From Paenibacillus lemnae (lineage in GTDB: Bacteria; Bacillota; Bacilli; Paenibacillales; Paenibacillaceae), in assembly GCF_012933385.1 (NCBI RefSeq), contig NZ_JABBPN010000014.1:1-64000 (forward strand): DNA of 64,000 nt, written 5' to 3'. The notes under the pieces were generated by a model that saw only the letters and a list, made by a program, of their open reading frames with translations, searched no databases and was not told the origin of the DNA. Below, piece after piece: positions 44,140-52,822 of the stretch (within the stretch, counting starts at the first letter, position 1; each line of letters starts with the position of its first letter). The translations under genes were made by a program, and so were the position numbers.

Positions 44140-44775
44140 TTGAACCAGACACTGGGCAAATATATAACGATCACACTTTCTGGAGACTTAAGAGCCGATG
44201 TAGAAGCTGTATTCAACCATGCTCAGGATCCCGATACACTGGATCATGTCATGAAAGTAGCGGAACATGCGGTTCGCATCTCAGAACGATTCGGAGTGGA
44301 CCGCTGGAAAGCCGAGCGGGCCGCGCTTCTTCATGATATCAGCAATATTATCCCTGTACGTGAAATGCTGGAGGCCGCAGAAGCTTCTGGCATACAGGTA
44401 ACAGAGGAAGAATATCGTTATCCGCGTATCGTGCATCAAAAGCTGTCGATGGCGATGGCTGAGCAGTTATTCGGAATTAGCGATCCGGAGATTCTTAATG
44501 CGATTGAATGCCATACGACCTTGAAGAAGAATCCGACGCAGCTGGATAAGGTATTATTTATTGCAGATAAAATATCATGGGAGCTGCCGGGAGACCATCC
44601 TTATCTTGACCAGATACGTGATCAAGTGAAGGGAGGATGGCTGGATGAAGCCGTGCTCACATATCTGGATCATGTGTGGGAGCAGCGGGATCAGCTGAGG
44701 CTGGTCCATTCCTGGCTGATAGCAGCCAGAGAGGAGTTGAAATTACAGGTTGAGTATCATTCAAACAAACTTTAA
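44140..44775 (+). CDS. HD-domain phosphohydrolase (YqeK-like)
   Basis: A 211-residue HD protein: LDHVMKVAEHAVRISE gives the first His, AALLHDISNII the HD pair, and DKVLFIADKIS the last Asp, matching the YqeK family, which hydrolyses Ap4A symmetrically. In Firmicutes yqeK usually sits in a different cluster (nadD-yqeK), so this may be a paralogue. The start is TTG, 7 bases after AAAGGGG. An ATG 7 bases upstream is in another frame. The following Nudix gene overlaps its end. Confidence 0.85.
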   Translation: MNQTLGKYITITLSGDLRADVEAVFNHAQDPDTLDHVMKVAEHAVRISERFGVDRWKAERAALLHDISNIIPVREMLEAAEASGIQVTEEEYRYPRIVHQKLSMAMAEQLFGISDPEILNAIECHTTLKKNPTQLDKVLFIADKISWELPGDHPYLDQIRDQVKGGWLDEAVLTYLDHVWEQRDQLRLVHSWLIAAREELKLQVEYHSNKL

Positions 44776-45271
44776 TGCAGCGTGGCTGCCTTGCCCTAAT
44801 GAGACACAGCTTTTACTGACCGGGGATCTTCCTATCCATTGTCCAATTACCTCTGCATATGTGCTGGCATTTCAGGATAACAGACTGCTGCTCACTCGTC
44901 TCCAGGATCGGGGATGGGACATCCCCGGCGGCCATCTGGAACAGAACGAGACACCGGAAATGGCTGCGGTACGTGAACTATATGAAGAAACGGGAGCGGT
45001 ACTTAAGCATATTGAGCTCTTGGGCGCAATGAACATACATATCACCGGTGATAAGCCTCCGGGATACACCTATCCGTTTCCGGAGAGCAGCATGGTGTTT
45101 TACTGGGGAATAGTGGATAGACTTGACCCGCTTCAATCCAATGAGGAAGTCGCGGAGCGCAGGCTGTTTGAACTTGAAGAGGCGAAGGCGGTCCGCTGGG
45201 TCACAGATCACCTCGGTCTGGTTGTAGAAGCTAAGAAAAGAGCTGACTTATGGTGTACTTCGTCATTGTGA
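44750..45271 (+). CDS. Nudix hydrolase
   Basis: A 173-residue protein with the Nudix box GGHLEQNETPEMAAVRELYEETGA (about residues 63-86; the G-x5-E-x7-REUxEExGU pattern holds). The N-terminal strands are AYVLAFQDNRLLLTRL. The start is uncertain: TTG at this position overlaps the HD gene by 26 bp and has GAGGAG rather far upstream. No nearer ATG precedes the domain. Coupling to an HD nucleotide hydrolase suggests a nucleotide clean-up pair. Confidence 0.87.
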   Translation: MSIIQTNFNAAWLPCPNETQLLLTGDLPIHCPITSAYVLAFQDNRLLLTRLQDRGWDIPGGHLEQNETPEMAAVRELYEETGAVLKHIELLGAMNIHITGDKPPGYTYPFPESSMVFYWGIVDRLDPLQSNEEVAERRLFELEEAKAVRWVTDHLGLVVEAKKRADLWCTSSL

Positions 45272-45300
45272 AATCTTATTAAAAGTAACATAGCAAATAA

Positions 45301-45388
45301 GACCGTTCTAAAATATGTATCTTAAGAGGTTAGATCGGTTAGATCGGCTAACCACTTGAATACATTGATACGGGCGGTTTTTCTCTTT
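45301..45388 (+). terminator. Nested hairpin structure, possible terminator
   Basis: Outer ACCG / CGGT and GTATC / GATAC pairs enclose a GGTTAG / CTAACC hairpin, and the outer stem is followed by TTTTTCTCTTTCT. It follows the Nudix stop by 30 bases. A structured leader RNA for the next gene is an alternative. Confidence 0.4.
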
Positions 45389-45475
45389 CTCTAGAAATGA
45401 ATTGCCACTTCAATTGGAATCATTTAACATGTTATATAAGTTTTAAGTGAGCATAGTTATGAGAGGAGAACTGAA

Positions 45476-46156
45476 GTGGGACTGGATTGGTATAATCAAA
45501 TTGCAATACGCAACGGAGGTTACCGGACAAGGGCAAAGTTTAGGGTCGAAGGTGTCTCGGCTGAGGATATATTTGAAGAACGTCTCAAACAGCTGCTTCC
45601 GCAGTCTCGTCAGGTTCTGGATGCCGGATGCGGCCATGGTGAGTTTACGCTGCACATGTCTTCCTTAGCTCAGCGGATCATTGGCTTTGATTTTTCTCCG
45701 GAACTCATACATATTGCGAAATCTCTTTTACAGCAGAGCGGGATTGATAATGTGGTGTTTGTCTTAGCGACTACGAAAGAGAAGCTGCCGTTTGAAGATG
45801 GACAATTTGATCTCATTTATGACCGGAGAGGCCCCGCCTCCATTTTGAATCACAGTGAAATTCTTTCTCCGGGAGGCCTGATGTTCGGCATACATACATC
45901 CATAGATAAAGTGAGAGAAAGGCTGAAAGAGAATGGCTATGTAAATACCACTATAGAAGAATTTCAGGACGCCTTCATTTATATTCCGGATGAGCATGAA
46001 TTGAAGATATTCCTCTCGGACGTTCCAGGTAATCCAGACTTTATGCTGCCGCAAAATCAAGCCGCGTTTGATGAGCTGAAAGCGCAGTATAAGATCAATG
46101 AAGAGTTCGGCTTTAGAGAACATAAATATATCTGGACTGCAGTTAAGCCCGGCTAA
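45476..46156 (+). CDS. Class I SAM-dependent methyltransferase
   Basis: A 226-residue protein. SAM motif I is VLDAGCGHGEFTLHM, the acidic end of strand 2 is IGFDFSPELI, motif II/III is LPFEDGQFDLIYDRRG, and motif post-III is ILSPGGLMFG. The substrate is unknown. The N-terminal stretch MGLDWYNQIAIRNGGYR looks like a substrate lid. The start is GTG, with GAGAGGAG upstream. The neighbouring HIT gene 38 bases on may share the transcript. Confidence 0.88.
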   Translation: MGLDWYNQIAIRNGGYRTRAKFRVEGVSAEDIFEERLKQLLPQSRQVLDAGCGHGEFTLHMSSLAQRIIGFDFSPELIHIAKSLLQQSGIDNVVFVLATTKEKLPFEDGQFDLIYDRRGPASILNHSEILSPGGLMFGIHTSIDKVRERLKENGYVNTTIEEFQDAFIYIPDEHELKIFLSDVPGNPDFMLPQNQAAFDELKAQYKINEEFGFREHKYIWTAVKPG

Positions 46157-46194
46157 AGTATATAACAGAAGTCTTTATAAAATAGGAGGCTCTA

Positions 46195-46629
46195 ATGAAA
46201 TCCTGCGAATATTGCGATCCGGATCTGATCCCGGGACAAAATGTAGTACTTGAGAATGACTACGCCATGTTCATGCAGCTCACCATACAGGAGATTGAGG
46301 GGTCCGGCATTATTGTGCCCAAGCAGCATCGGGAGACGGTTTTTGATCTGACACCGGAGGAATGGAATGCAACATATGAGCTTTTGCATCAGGCCAAACA
46401 GCACATTGATCAACGCCACAAGCCGGATGGATACAATGTGGGGTGGAACTGCGGAGAAATAGGCGGACAGCATGTATTCCATGCCCACATGCATGTCATT
46501 CCCCGATACGCTGATGAACCTATGGCAGGCAGAGGGCTCAGGTATTTGTTCAAAAGCCGGGAAAACCGGAGGCCATCACTTCAGCAACCTGATTCAGAAG
46601 GCAAACCGGGGTATTATATCATCCATTAA
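46195..46629 (+). CDS. HIT family protein
   Basis: A 144-residue histidine-triad protein. The catalytic motif QHVFHAHMHVIPRY gives H-x-H-x-H with the second His as nucleophile for nucleotide phosphoramidate or dinucleotide hydrolysis. EYCDPDLIPGQNVVLEND at the start has one Cys of the usual zinc pair (CEYC gives both). The partner substrate is unknown. The start is ATG with AGGAGG 6-8 bases upstream. Ribosome-spaced neighbours suggest a small operon of nucleotide/housekeeping genes. Confidence 0.91.
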   Translation: MKSCEYCDPDLIPGQNVVLENDYAMFMQLTIQEIEGSGIIVPKQHRETVFDLTPEEWNATYELLHQAKQHIDQRHKPDGYNVGWNCGEIGGQHVFHAHMHVIPRYADEPMAGRGLRYLFKSRENRRPSLQQPDSEGKPGYYIIH

Positions 46630-46650
46630 TCAAGGGAAGGGGTGGCCATT

Positions 46651-47388
46651 ATGAAAGCGGCAAAGGAAATCCTGGAGGTATGGCGGGCATTTGATCATTT
46701 TCCGATGGAGACGCTGACCAAAGCATGGTACTTGCAATCGGGAGATGAACCGAAACAACGGTCCGTTGATTTGATGAAAATGCATCGGGAACAGTACGGT
46801 ACTTCCGGCAACTGCTTCGATCTGGCGCTGTGGCTGCTTGAAGAACTGAGACAGAACAAAATGGACTGTTATGGCATTGTAACTCCCGATGATCATGTGG
46901 CTGTCATCGTGCTTGGGGATCAGGGTCAGCGATATTTATGTGATCTTGGCGATCAGTGGATCCAGCCTGTGCTCATCGAACGTGGGAGTAAGGAATATAC
47001 GGAGGATTGGCTGAGGGGCTTTTTTCCTGGGTCGGAGATTAAGGTGCAGGTACAGCAGGAACATCTGGATCTGACCTATAAAAGACCAAACGGGAAGGAG
47101 AGCAAGCAAACTTACCTGTTGACTCCGGTGAGTGACGCAGAGCTGACAGCAAGAGGAGAACAAACCCAAAAAACACTTCGCCGCCCCTTGGTGGAGCAGC
47201 GTCTGTTTAGTAAGGATGAGGTGACCCATTGGGAGTTTGATGATTATTCAAGTTTCCACAGTACCATGAACGGGAAAGTTGACGAAAATGCTTTGGATAG
47301 TATAGAGGAATGGGCTCACCGTATACATAGCGTAACTGGAATGAGTCGTGACGTGATTATTCAGGCCCTGGAAGTATACGGTATATAA
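46651..47388 (+). CDS. Arylamine N-acetyltransferase/transglutaminase-like protein
   Basis: A 245-residue protein. GNCFDLALWLLEELRQN carries a Cys where the NAT family nucleophile lies, DDHVAVIV gives a following His, and YLCDLGDQW an Asp: together a plausible Cys-His-Asp triad. The C-terminal 100 residues (EWAHRIHSVTGMSRDVIIQA and upstream) are not recognised. The assignment is by fold-like pattern only. The ATG is preferred to the in-frame GTG at 46642, because AAGGGAAGG directly abuts the GTG. Confidence 0.6.
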   Translation: MKAAKEILEVWRAFDHFPMETLTKAWYLQSGDEPKQRSVDLMKMHREQYGTSGNCFDLALWLLEELRQNKMDCYGIVTPDDHVAVIVLGDQGQRYLCDLGDQWIQPVLIERGSKEYTEDWLRGFFPGSEIKVQVQQEHLDLTYKRPNGKESKQTYLLTPVSDAELTARGEQTQKTLRRPLVEQRLFSKDEVTHWEFDDYSSFHSTMNGKVDENALDSIEEWAHRIHSVTGMSRDVIIQALEVYGI

Positions 47389-47417
47389 GACAGCGTACAA
47401 GGAAGGATGAGTTAAAA

Positions 47418-47875
47418 TTGACTATAGATCAGCGCTTAGAACAGCTTGGAATTGATCTGCCTGCCGCCAGTCAGCCAGCGGCGAAGTATGCGAATTATTG
47501 TATTGTTAATGGATTAATGTTTGTGTCCGGGAAAGGCCCATCCGGAAGTCCAAAAGGAAAGCTTGGAGAGAGATACACAACGGAGCAGGGTATGAATTTG
47601 CCAGAGATACCGGTTTGGAAGTGCTTGCTGTTCTGAAGGAAGCCCTGGGATCGCTTAATAAAGTGAAAAGAGTTGTCAAAGTACAGGGCTTTGTGAATGC
47701 AGTTCCGGCTTACGAAGAACATCATAAAGTGTTGAACGGCTTTTCAGATCTCATGATGGATGTATTTGGAGAAGCAGGGCAGCACGCCCGATCCGTGCTT
47801 GGTGCTGTATCTGTCAGGGACAACCTGCCGATTATTGTGGATTCCATTTTTGAAGTTGATTGTGGCTGGGATTAG
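47418..47875 (+). pseudogene. RidA (YjgF/YER057c) family gene with a -1 frameshift
   Basis: The frame starts with TTG after AAGGATGAG and encodes the RidA-like N-terminal half (CIVNGLMFVSGKGPSG, GKLGERYTTEQG). It breaks at 47590-47594, where the family expects G-Y-E-F-A (GGTTATGAATTTGCC) but the sequence reads GGTATGAATTTGCC, one T short. The next frame then continues without loss (LEVLAVLKEALGSLNKVKRV, VQGFVNAVPAYEEHHKVLNG, to FEVDCGWD). RidA proteins deaminate reactive enamine/imine intermediates. The rest of the sequence is intact, so the mutation is recent or the base was miscalled. Confidence 0.8.
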
Positions 47876-47879
47876 AAGG

Positions 47880-48092
47880 ATGAGGATCCAATATTTAAAT
47901 ACATCGAGTGCTGTGCCGAAAGAGGCTAATCCGGAATCGTTAACTGCTGCTGATGAGAATGTACACGTCTTGTACTGGCACAGCTTTTCTTGGCCACAAG
48001 CTTTAGTTGAATTTGTTGTTGTTCTGACTCTGCTGCTGTCATGCTATGGCTTGTACTTCAAATGGAGCAGCACGTTAGGACGCCGGCGTTAA
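47880..48092 (+). CDS. Small single-pass membrane protein, hypothetical
   Basis: A 70-residue protein with one C-terminal transmembrane segment (ALVEFVVVLTLLLSCYGLYF) ending in a basic RRR tail, and a polar N-terminal half. It starts 4 bases after the RidA-like stop. The ribosome binding site AGAAGG abuts the ATG, so translation start is weak or another codon is used. The family is not recognised; it may be a fragment. Confidence 0.42.
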   Translation: MRIQYLNTSSAVPKEANPESLTAADENVHVLYWHSFSWPQALVEFVVVLTLLLSCYGLYFKWSSTLGRRR

Positions 48093-48116
48093 AGCTAACA
48101 AAGGATCAGGATTATC

Positions 48117-48668
48117 TCATGAATAATTATCCATTCGAAACAGTCCGCAATTGTTAATAATGTCTGAAGTATCCATTAGTGCAGCTTCAGCAATGCTGAC
48201 CTGATTGTTGTGCATAAAGGCTTGGACAAGATGGTAACCGACAGCGTATCCAGCAAATGGAGACAGACCTGCAGGCTGATAGTCCTGGGATTTGGCGATT
48301 GCATCACCAAACATGTAGCTGCTGACTTCAGCAAAGCCTTTGATATTTAAGGCTTCCCGAATGACTTCCAGGGAATATGCTAAATCTTCCTCATCAAATG
48401 AGGTAACCCACGGACCCATCAGTTCCTCGCCAAACAGCTCTTTTGCAAAAGACTCTGCCAACCCTTCAATGACCAGGTAATCACCTACGGTGATGTTTCC
48501 ATGATCCCAGTCAAAATAGGAGAACCGGATATTATGATGGAATTCATGCGCAATCACGCTTGGCAGCCGAAGCATTTGAAAATTAAAATATCTTCTATAT
48601 CGAAGTGTAATTGTTAACGCAGCGTGAAGGTCAACCGGAAATGTTGTAATTAATATATGAACATACAA
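48117..48668 (-). pseudogene. N-terminally truncated DUF2268 (predicted zinc peptidase) remnant
   Basis: The frame holds IAHEFHHNIRFSYF, a zinc-peptidase HExxH-type motif (HEFHH), and the downstream EGLAESFAKELFGE of the DUF2268/YjaZ family, through to a normal-looking C-terminus. The family is about 250-300 residues, but here only some 20 plausible residues precede the HEFHH motif. The first 35 codons look unrelated and begin inside the terminator of the next gene. There is no room for a promoter, so this is probably a decayed copy, or its start is elsewhere. Confidence 0.6.
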
Positions 48669-48715
48669 AAACGCCGTCGCAGGAGGAACGAATTCCTCTG
48701 AACGCCGGCGTTTTT
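48667..48715. terminator. Bidirectional terminator
   Basis: AAAAACGCCG / CGGCGTTTTT with an inner AGGAGGAA / TTCCTCT stem. A-rich on one side and T-rich on the other, so it works in both directions. On the minus strand it ends the lyase-kdgF transcript. Confidence 0.85.
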
Positions 48716-48729
48716 AGAATCTATGATGT

Positions 48730-49050
48730 TTATGATTTCAGCAAATCCTCACGAATCGGGGTGAATGCATCCAGCAGGGCTGAATCCTCTTCCAGCGCCG
48801 TTACCCCGTGCTTGGCCTGGCTTGGAATGGCGATGCTGTCTCCGGCAGAAATGGTGTAAGCCTTGCCATCAATCCGAAATTCAAAGCTGCCACGCAGACA
48901 GTAGCTCATCTGTTCATGCGGGTGGCTGTGCTCATATCCTTCCGCTCCCTTGGCAAAATGAACTTCCATCATCATCAAGCTGCCTTCCGCATTTAAGATG
49001 CACCGTTTTACTCCTGGCTCAGCGTCTTCCCATACTCCAATTTTACTCAT
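48730..49050 (-). CDS. kdgF: KdgF-like cupin
   Basis: A 106-residue single-domain cupin. Metal ligands are in EHSHPHEQMSY (cupin motif 1) and PSQAKHGV (motif 2). The start GVKRCIL, the stretch VHFAKGAEGYEHSHPH and the C-terminal DAFTPIREDLL match the KdgF pattern. KdgF converts 4,5-unsaturated monouronates, released by polysaccharide lyases from pectin or alginate, to linear keto forms. It begins 16 bases after the stop of the heparinase-fold lyase and shares its transcript, which supports this role. The ribosome binding site is AGGAGG. A general cupin of unknown function is the alternative. Confidence 0.75.
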   Translation of the reverse strand: MSKIGVWEDAEPGVKRCILNAEGSLMMMEVHFAKGAEGYEHSHPHEQMSYCLRGSFEFRIDGKAYTISAGDSIAIPSQAKHGVTALEEDSALLDAFTPIREDLLKS

Positions 49051-49066
49051 ATCCTTATACCTCCTG

Positions 49067-51682
49067 TTATGATGTGATAACTAGACCTTTCAAATCTGAT
49101 GGACTGTAAAATACATGAATTCTGTGCGGCTTTAAATTCAGGATTTCTTCTTCCTGGTTCAAGTTCCGGTACACAGGTTCATCCTTGCTGCTCCCCAGCT
49201 CTTTGAAGATACCCAATTCTTCAATATTGAGCCGGACTGCTTGCTCCGAACGATTGATCGCAGCATAAATCCGCTGACCGTTCGAATGAATGATTTGATA
49301 CAAGCTTACCCCATCTGCTATTTTCTCACCACTCCCTGTAATGATTTTTACAGATTTTTCCGTGTTACGTCTGGGTTCTAACAGCACGACATAATCGTGA
49401 TCGGATTCCCCATGAATTTGAACATGCTGCTGGACAGAAAGGGGATAACCGCCGCCGACAGCCCCTTCTGATAGTGTGATGACTGGCTCTTCCGGTTCTA
49501 CGATGTGAGCCGTCAGCTTCATCTCACCTAATCCTTCAGCATGCATACTATTTCCTGAAAATTCTATATTTGTGCTTAACGTATGAAGGTTCCATACACT
49601 TGGAGAGCTTCCTTCGATACGATCCCATACCAGATAGACATCAAATCCGGCTCTAATAAACATAAAGTGTCTTTCATAGATTAGTGCGTTATGATCCGGA
49701 ATTCGGCTGATGACATAGTCCAGTTCTTCCGAGAACAATGTTTCTAAGCATTCACTGGTCAGCGGTCCATTCTGGCAGCGGCCCTCAGCATTCTTGAACT
49801 GGACAACGTTGTGCGCAGAACCCGATAAATACCAGTGCCGGTCTCCATTGTAATATCCTCCGGTACCAGCATCGATGGTTAAGGGTACTCCGCCCGCCCA
49901 GATGGAAAAGTGACCCTCATCATGATGGGCATGATAGGTTAGGGGAGAAGCCTCGTAAATGGCAAAATGTTCGTCATGTATCTGCTCCAATCCACAATCA
50001 TGCTCGCCAACTCCGCTCCGAAAAATAACATAACCGATGTCCGGATAGTGCCGTGAGCTCATATCCGGCTGCCGAGCAGGTAAGTCCGGCACGGCGCAGA
50101 TCAGAGGAATCACTGGAATGGGGGAAGCTCCGCTGTCCCGGACTTGTGCGCCGCCCTGCCTCCAGGTCCACATCATTTCTTCCGACAGCTCTGGATCAAT
50201 GTCTCTATAAAAGGGAGCCGCGTATACGAGAAGGCGGAACCACTGATCGTTAACATTAGCATCGCCTACTGCGGGTGACATCAGGGCAGGAGTGCCTGCT
50301 CCATCTTGAATGATGTCATGGCATGTAGCAGTTTCGATCAGAAAACGATACATCTGCTTTACTTTGGTGTGTGCAAAGTAGTCCGTTCCTTTCAACTGTT
50401 TCAGTAACATAAAGAACAAAAAGTACCGGTGAAGCACAGCTCCGTGATACCGGATATTCTCCGGCCACGCACCGTCATGATCCACGACATGCTCCAGCTG
50501 CCAATCCACGACCGTCATGGTATGCTCCAAGTAGCGGCTTGCCAATTCTTCTTCTGGGAACAGCAGGGCGTATACCCCGAGTCCCACAGCCCGGTCAGCA
50601 TTCCAATTGCTTCGTTTTCCGCCTTTCTCGTCAGGAAATGACTCCAGATGGTAGCTGTAGTAGCCGGTATCCATCATGAGGTTGCTCACATATCTGAAAT
50701 CGTTAAGCAGCTGTTCCTCTTCTTCCGAGCTGAATACGCCTGCTGCGGCTATGATGTCATAGATCACTGAGGTGACCTGTAAGCCTCTGCCGATATGCAC
50801 AGCGCCGTAAGTATCATCATCATGCCAGCCGTCACGTTTGAACAGATCCATACCTTGTCTCATATCTGTGAGCATGTAGAGCAGTTTTCGTTTGCAGCGT
50901 TCGGCGGCTTCAAGATCTCCCTCTACCAGATAACAGCTGGCATCTGCTCCGGCGGCTTCATGCAAAGTGGACCAGGTCGTTGGTGTAGCCCGTTGAAAAG
51001 GTGCAGATACAGCAGTGGGCCATATCGTTCGTCTTTCATTATCCAGGAATTCAACTTTAGTATGAACACCCGGATTAAGCGTCTCAATCAGGCTTAATGA
51101 GACCTGAATGCTGTAATGCTCATCTGAATTTACTAGGAGAGGCGACAAATATTGAAGGATCACCTCATCCTCTGGCTTTGAATTGATGATGTGAAGGCAA
51201 CGGGCTGCTGTATGCTGCTCGGAACGACGGGCAGGGGTAGCTCCAGGTACAGCAGGAGTGATGACTCCGTTCTCTACTTCGGTTAGCTGGCAAACGGCCG
51301 TGTTTGTAACATGCACATGCCACCCCTTTAAATCTTCTCTAAAATCTCCATTTTCCAGATACTGAGGAATTCCTCTTTCACTGTAACTCCACTGTACACT
51401 GCTGATACGTACTTCTCCTTTACCGCGAATATGAATGGAAAAGAGCAAATGAGCCGCATCACGCGGGGTTTTAAACACGAATGGATCGATCCGGTAACTT
51501 CCAAGCTGACGTAAAGAAGAACCGGCTTCTTTAAGAGCATACTGTTTGGAGAGCTCAGTCTGTCTTTTGTATTCCTGTTGAATGAGGGGATACTGCTCCA
51601 TGCGTGACAACACATCATTGAGACGTTCCTTGCGGTAGCAGCCGAAAGGGCGAAGCGGTGCTTCAAAGTTAGATTGGTTCAT
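49067..51682 (-). CDS. Heparinase II/III-family polysaccharide lyase, probably cytoplasmic
   Basis: An 871-residue protein without a signal peptide. The N-terminal half is an alpha-helical toroid (about 230-480; NWNADRAVGLGVYAL, DGAWPENIRYHGAVLHRYFL). The C-terminal beta-sandwich has the heparinase II/III core motif around 580-625: YHAHHDEGHFSIWAGG, IDAGTGGYYNGDRHWY and GSAHNVVQF. These lyases cleave uronic acid-containing glycans (heparin, alginate, ulvan-like) by beta-elimination. Coupled to a KdgF-like cupin and divergent from an importer, it most likely degrades imported oligouronides exolytically. The start is ATG with GGGAGG 6 bases upstream; the 111 open codons before it overlap the divergent permease and are not real. 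Confidence 0.88.
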   Translation of the reverse strand: MNQSNFEAPLRPFGCYRKERLNDVLSRMEQYPLIQQEYKRQTELSKQYALKEAGSSLRQLGSYRIDPFVFKTPRDAAHLLFSIHIRGKGEVRISSVQWSYSERGIPQYLENGDFREDLKGWHVHVTNTAVCQLTEVENGVITPAVPGATPARRSEQHTAARCLHIINSKPEDEVILQYLSPLLVNSDEHYSIQVSLSLIETLNPGVHTKVEFLDNERRTIWPTAVSAPFQRATPTTWSTLHEAAGADASCYLVEGDLEAAERCKRKLLYMLTDMRQGMDLFKRDGWHDDDTYGAVHIGRGLQVTSVIYDIIAAAGVFSSEEEEQLLNDFRYVSNLMMDTGYYSYHLESFPDEKGGKRSNWNADRAVGLGVYALLFPEEELASRYLEHTMTVVDWQLEHVVDHDGAWPENIRYHGAVLHRYFLFFMLLKQLKGTDYFAHTKVKQMYRFLIETATCHDIIQDGAGTPALMSPAVGDANVNDQWFRLLVYAAPFYRDIDPELSEEMMWTWRQGGAQVRDSGASPIPVIPLICAVPDLPARQPDMSSRHYPDIGYVIFRSGVGEHDCGLEQIHDEHFAIYEASPLTYHAHHDEGHFSIWAGGVPLTIDAGTGGYYNGDRHWYLSGSAHNVVQFKNAEGRCQNGPLTSECLETLFSEELDYVISRIPDHNALIYERHFMFIRAGFDVYLVWDRIEGSSPSVWNLHTLSTNIEFSGNSMHAEGLGEMKLTAHIVEPEEPVITLSEGAVGGGYPLSVQQHVQIHGESDHDYVVLLEPRRNTEKSVKIITGSGEKIADGVSLYQIIHSNGQRIYAAINRSEQAVRLNIEELGIFKELGSSKDEPVYRNLNQEEEILNLKPHRIHVFYSPSDLKGLVITS

Positions 51683-51908
51683 GGTTTCCCTCCCTAAAGA
51701 AGCTTTGTGAATGCGGTCTATATACTGCATTGTATCTGGTTTGTGACATGCTCCGGGATAGACAATCATGAGGAATAGAGGGGACAAATTAACTGAAAAA
51801 GTGAATTTCTCCCCCAAATACAGTCGCTTTCTCCATAACCATGGATCACTCCAAGTCTTTATGATGGGCTTAAAGCATCCATGAAAAGAGAAGACGGGAG
51901 GAATCATC
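51683..51908. other. Divergent promoter region of sugar system 3
   Basis: A 226-base gap between the lyase and the importer with both ribosome binding sites at its edges (GGGAGG on the minus side, GGGAGG on the plus side). No clear -35/-10 pair or cre site was found on either strand. Confidence 0.4.
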
Positions 51909-52805
51909 ATGAATGAGGCGAAACGCCAAGTCAACGCTTGGGTCTTTATTGCTCCTAGTTTAATACTGACATTGGTATTCGGTGTGTATCCGATAGTCTG
52001 GGCATTAAAGTACATGTTTTACGACTATCAGGGGTATGGAGAGGCCGTATTTATTGGTTTGGATAATTTCGGACGAATGATGAGGGATCAGGCATTCTGG
52101 GAATCAGTCGTGAACACCTTTATTTACGCGGCTGGTAAATTAATCGTTACGATTCCGCTCTCCTTCCTGCTGGCGGTCATTTTAAACAGGGCGCTGAAAG
52201 GACGGCATATTCTGCGGGCCATTTATTTCATGCCAACCATTATCAGCGCATCCGTGATGGCCATTGTGTTTTATGTCATTTTCAACTCCTACAACGGTAT
52301 GGTAAACCAGCTTCTTCTTAAATTTGGCATTGTAAACGCTCCCATTGATTGGCTAGGTGCGAACTATGCACTGATCACAGCGATCATTATAGCGATTTGG
52401 GGAGCTATCGGAAACTATATGCTGCTGTTCATCGCAGGTCTTCAAAATATCCCTGAAGATCTGTATGAAGCAGCATCGATTGATGGAGCGGGACCTATGA
52501 GAAAAATGTGGAGCATCACCATTCCCATGCTTGGACCCGTGCTTCAGATGATCATTATGCTGGCCATTACCGTTTCCCTTAAAGGTTATGAGAGCATTAT
52601 GGTACTCACCGAGGGGGGACCATACGGCAAGACTGAGGTTATGTACTTGTATCTCTATAAACTCTTTTTCCCGGTTTCTACAGGCAGCACCAGCATCCAG
52701 CAGTTCGGGTACGGCAGTGCGGTCGGTTTTGTAACAGCGCTTATTGTCGGTATGGTAACGCTGATTTATTTCTATATTTCTAAAAAATTGAATGATGTTT
52801 ACTAA
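51909..52805 (+). CDS. Carbohydrate ABC importer permease, MalF type
   Basis: A 298-residue permease with six predicted helices. Start AWVFIAPSLILTLVFGVYPI and PIVWALKYMFYDYQGY are family features, and the EAA loop is EDLYEAASIDGAGPMRKMWS. GYESIMVLTEGGPYGKTEVM is the conserved last-loop segment. First gene of the importer operon, divergent from the lyase. The start follows GGGAGG. Confidence 0.91.
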   Translation: MNEAKRQVNAWVFIAPSLILTLVFGVYPIVWALKYMFYDYQGYGEAVFIGLDNFGRMMRDQAFWESVVNTFIYAAGKLIVTIPLSFLLAVILNRALKGRHILRAIYFMPTIISASVMAIVFYVIFNSYNGMVNQLLLKFGIVNAPIDWLGANYALITAIIIAIWGAIGNYMLLFIAGLQNIPEDLYEAASIDGAGPMRKMWSITIPMLGPVLQMIIMLAITVSLKGYESIMVLTEGGPYGKTEVMYLYLYKLFFPVSTGSTSIQQFGYGSAVGFVTALIVGMVTLIYFYISKKLNDVY

Positions 52806-52822
52806 ATAGAGGGAGGAATAAG

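Noticed and set aside
51683..52015. 111-codon N-terminal extension of the heparinase-fold lyase
   Set aside because: It overlaps the divergent permease gene, while ATG 51682 has a well-placed GGGAGG.
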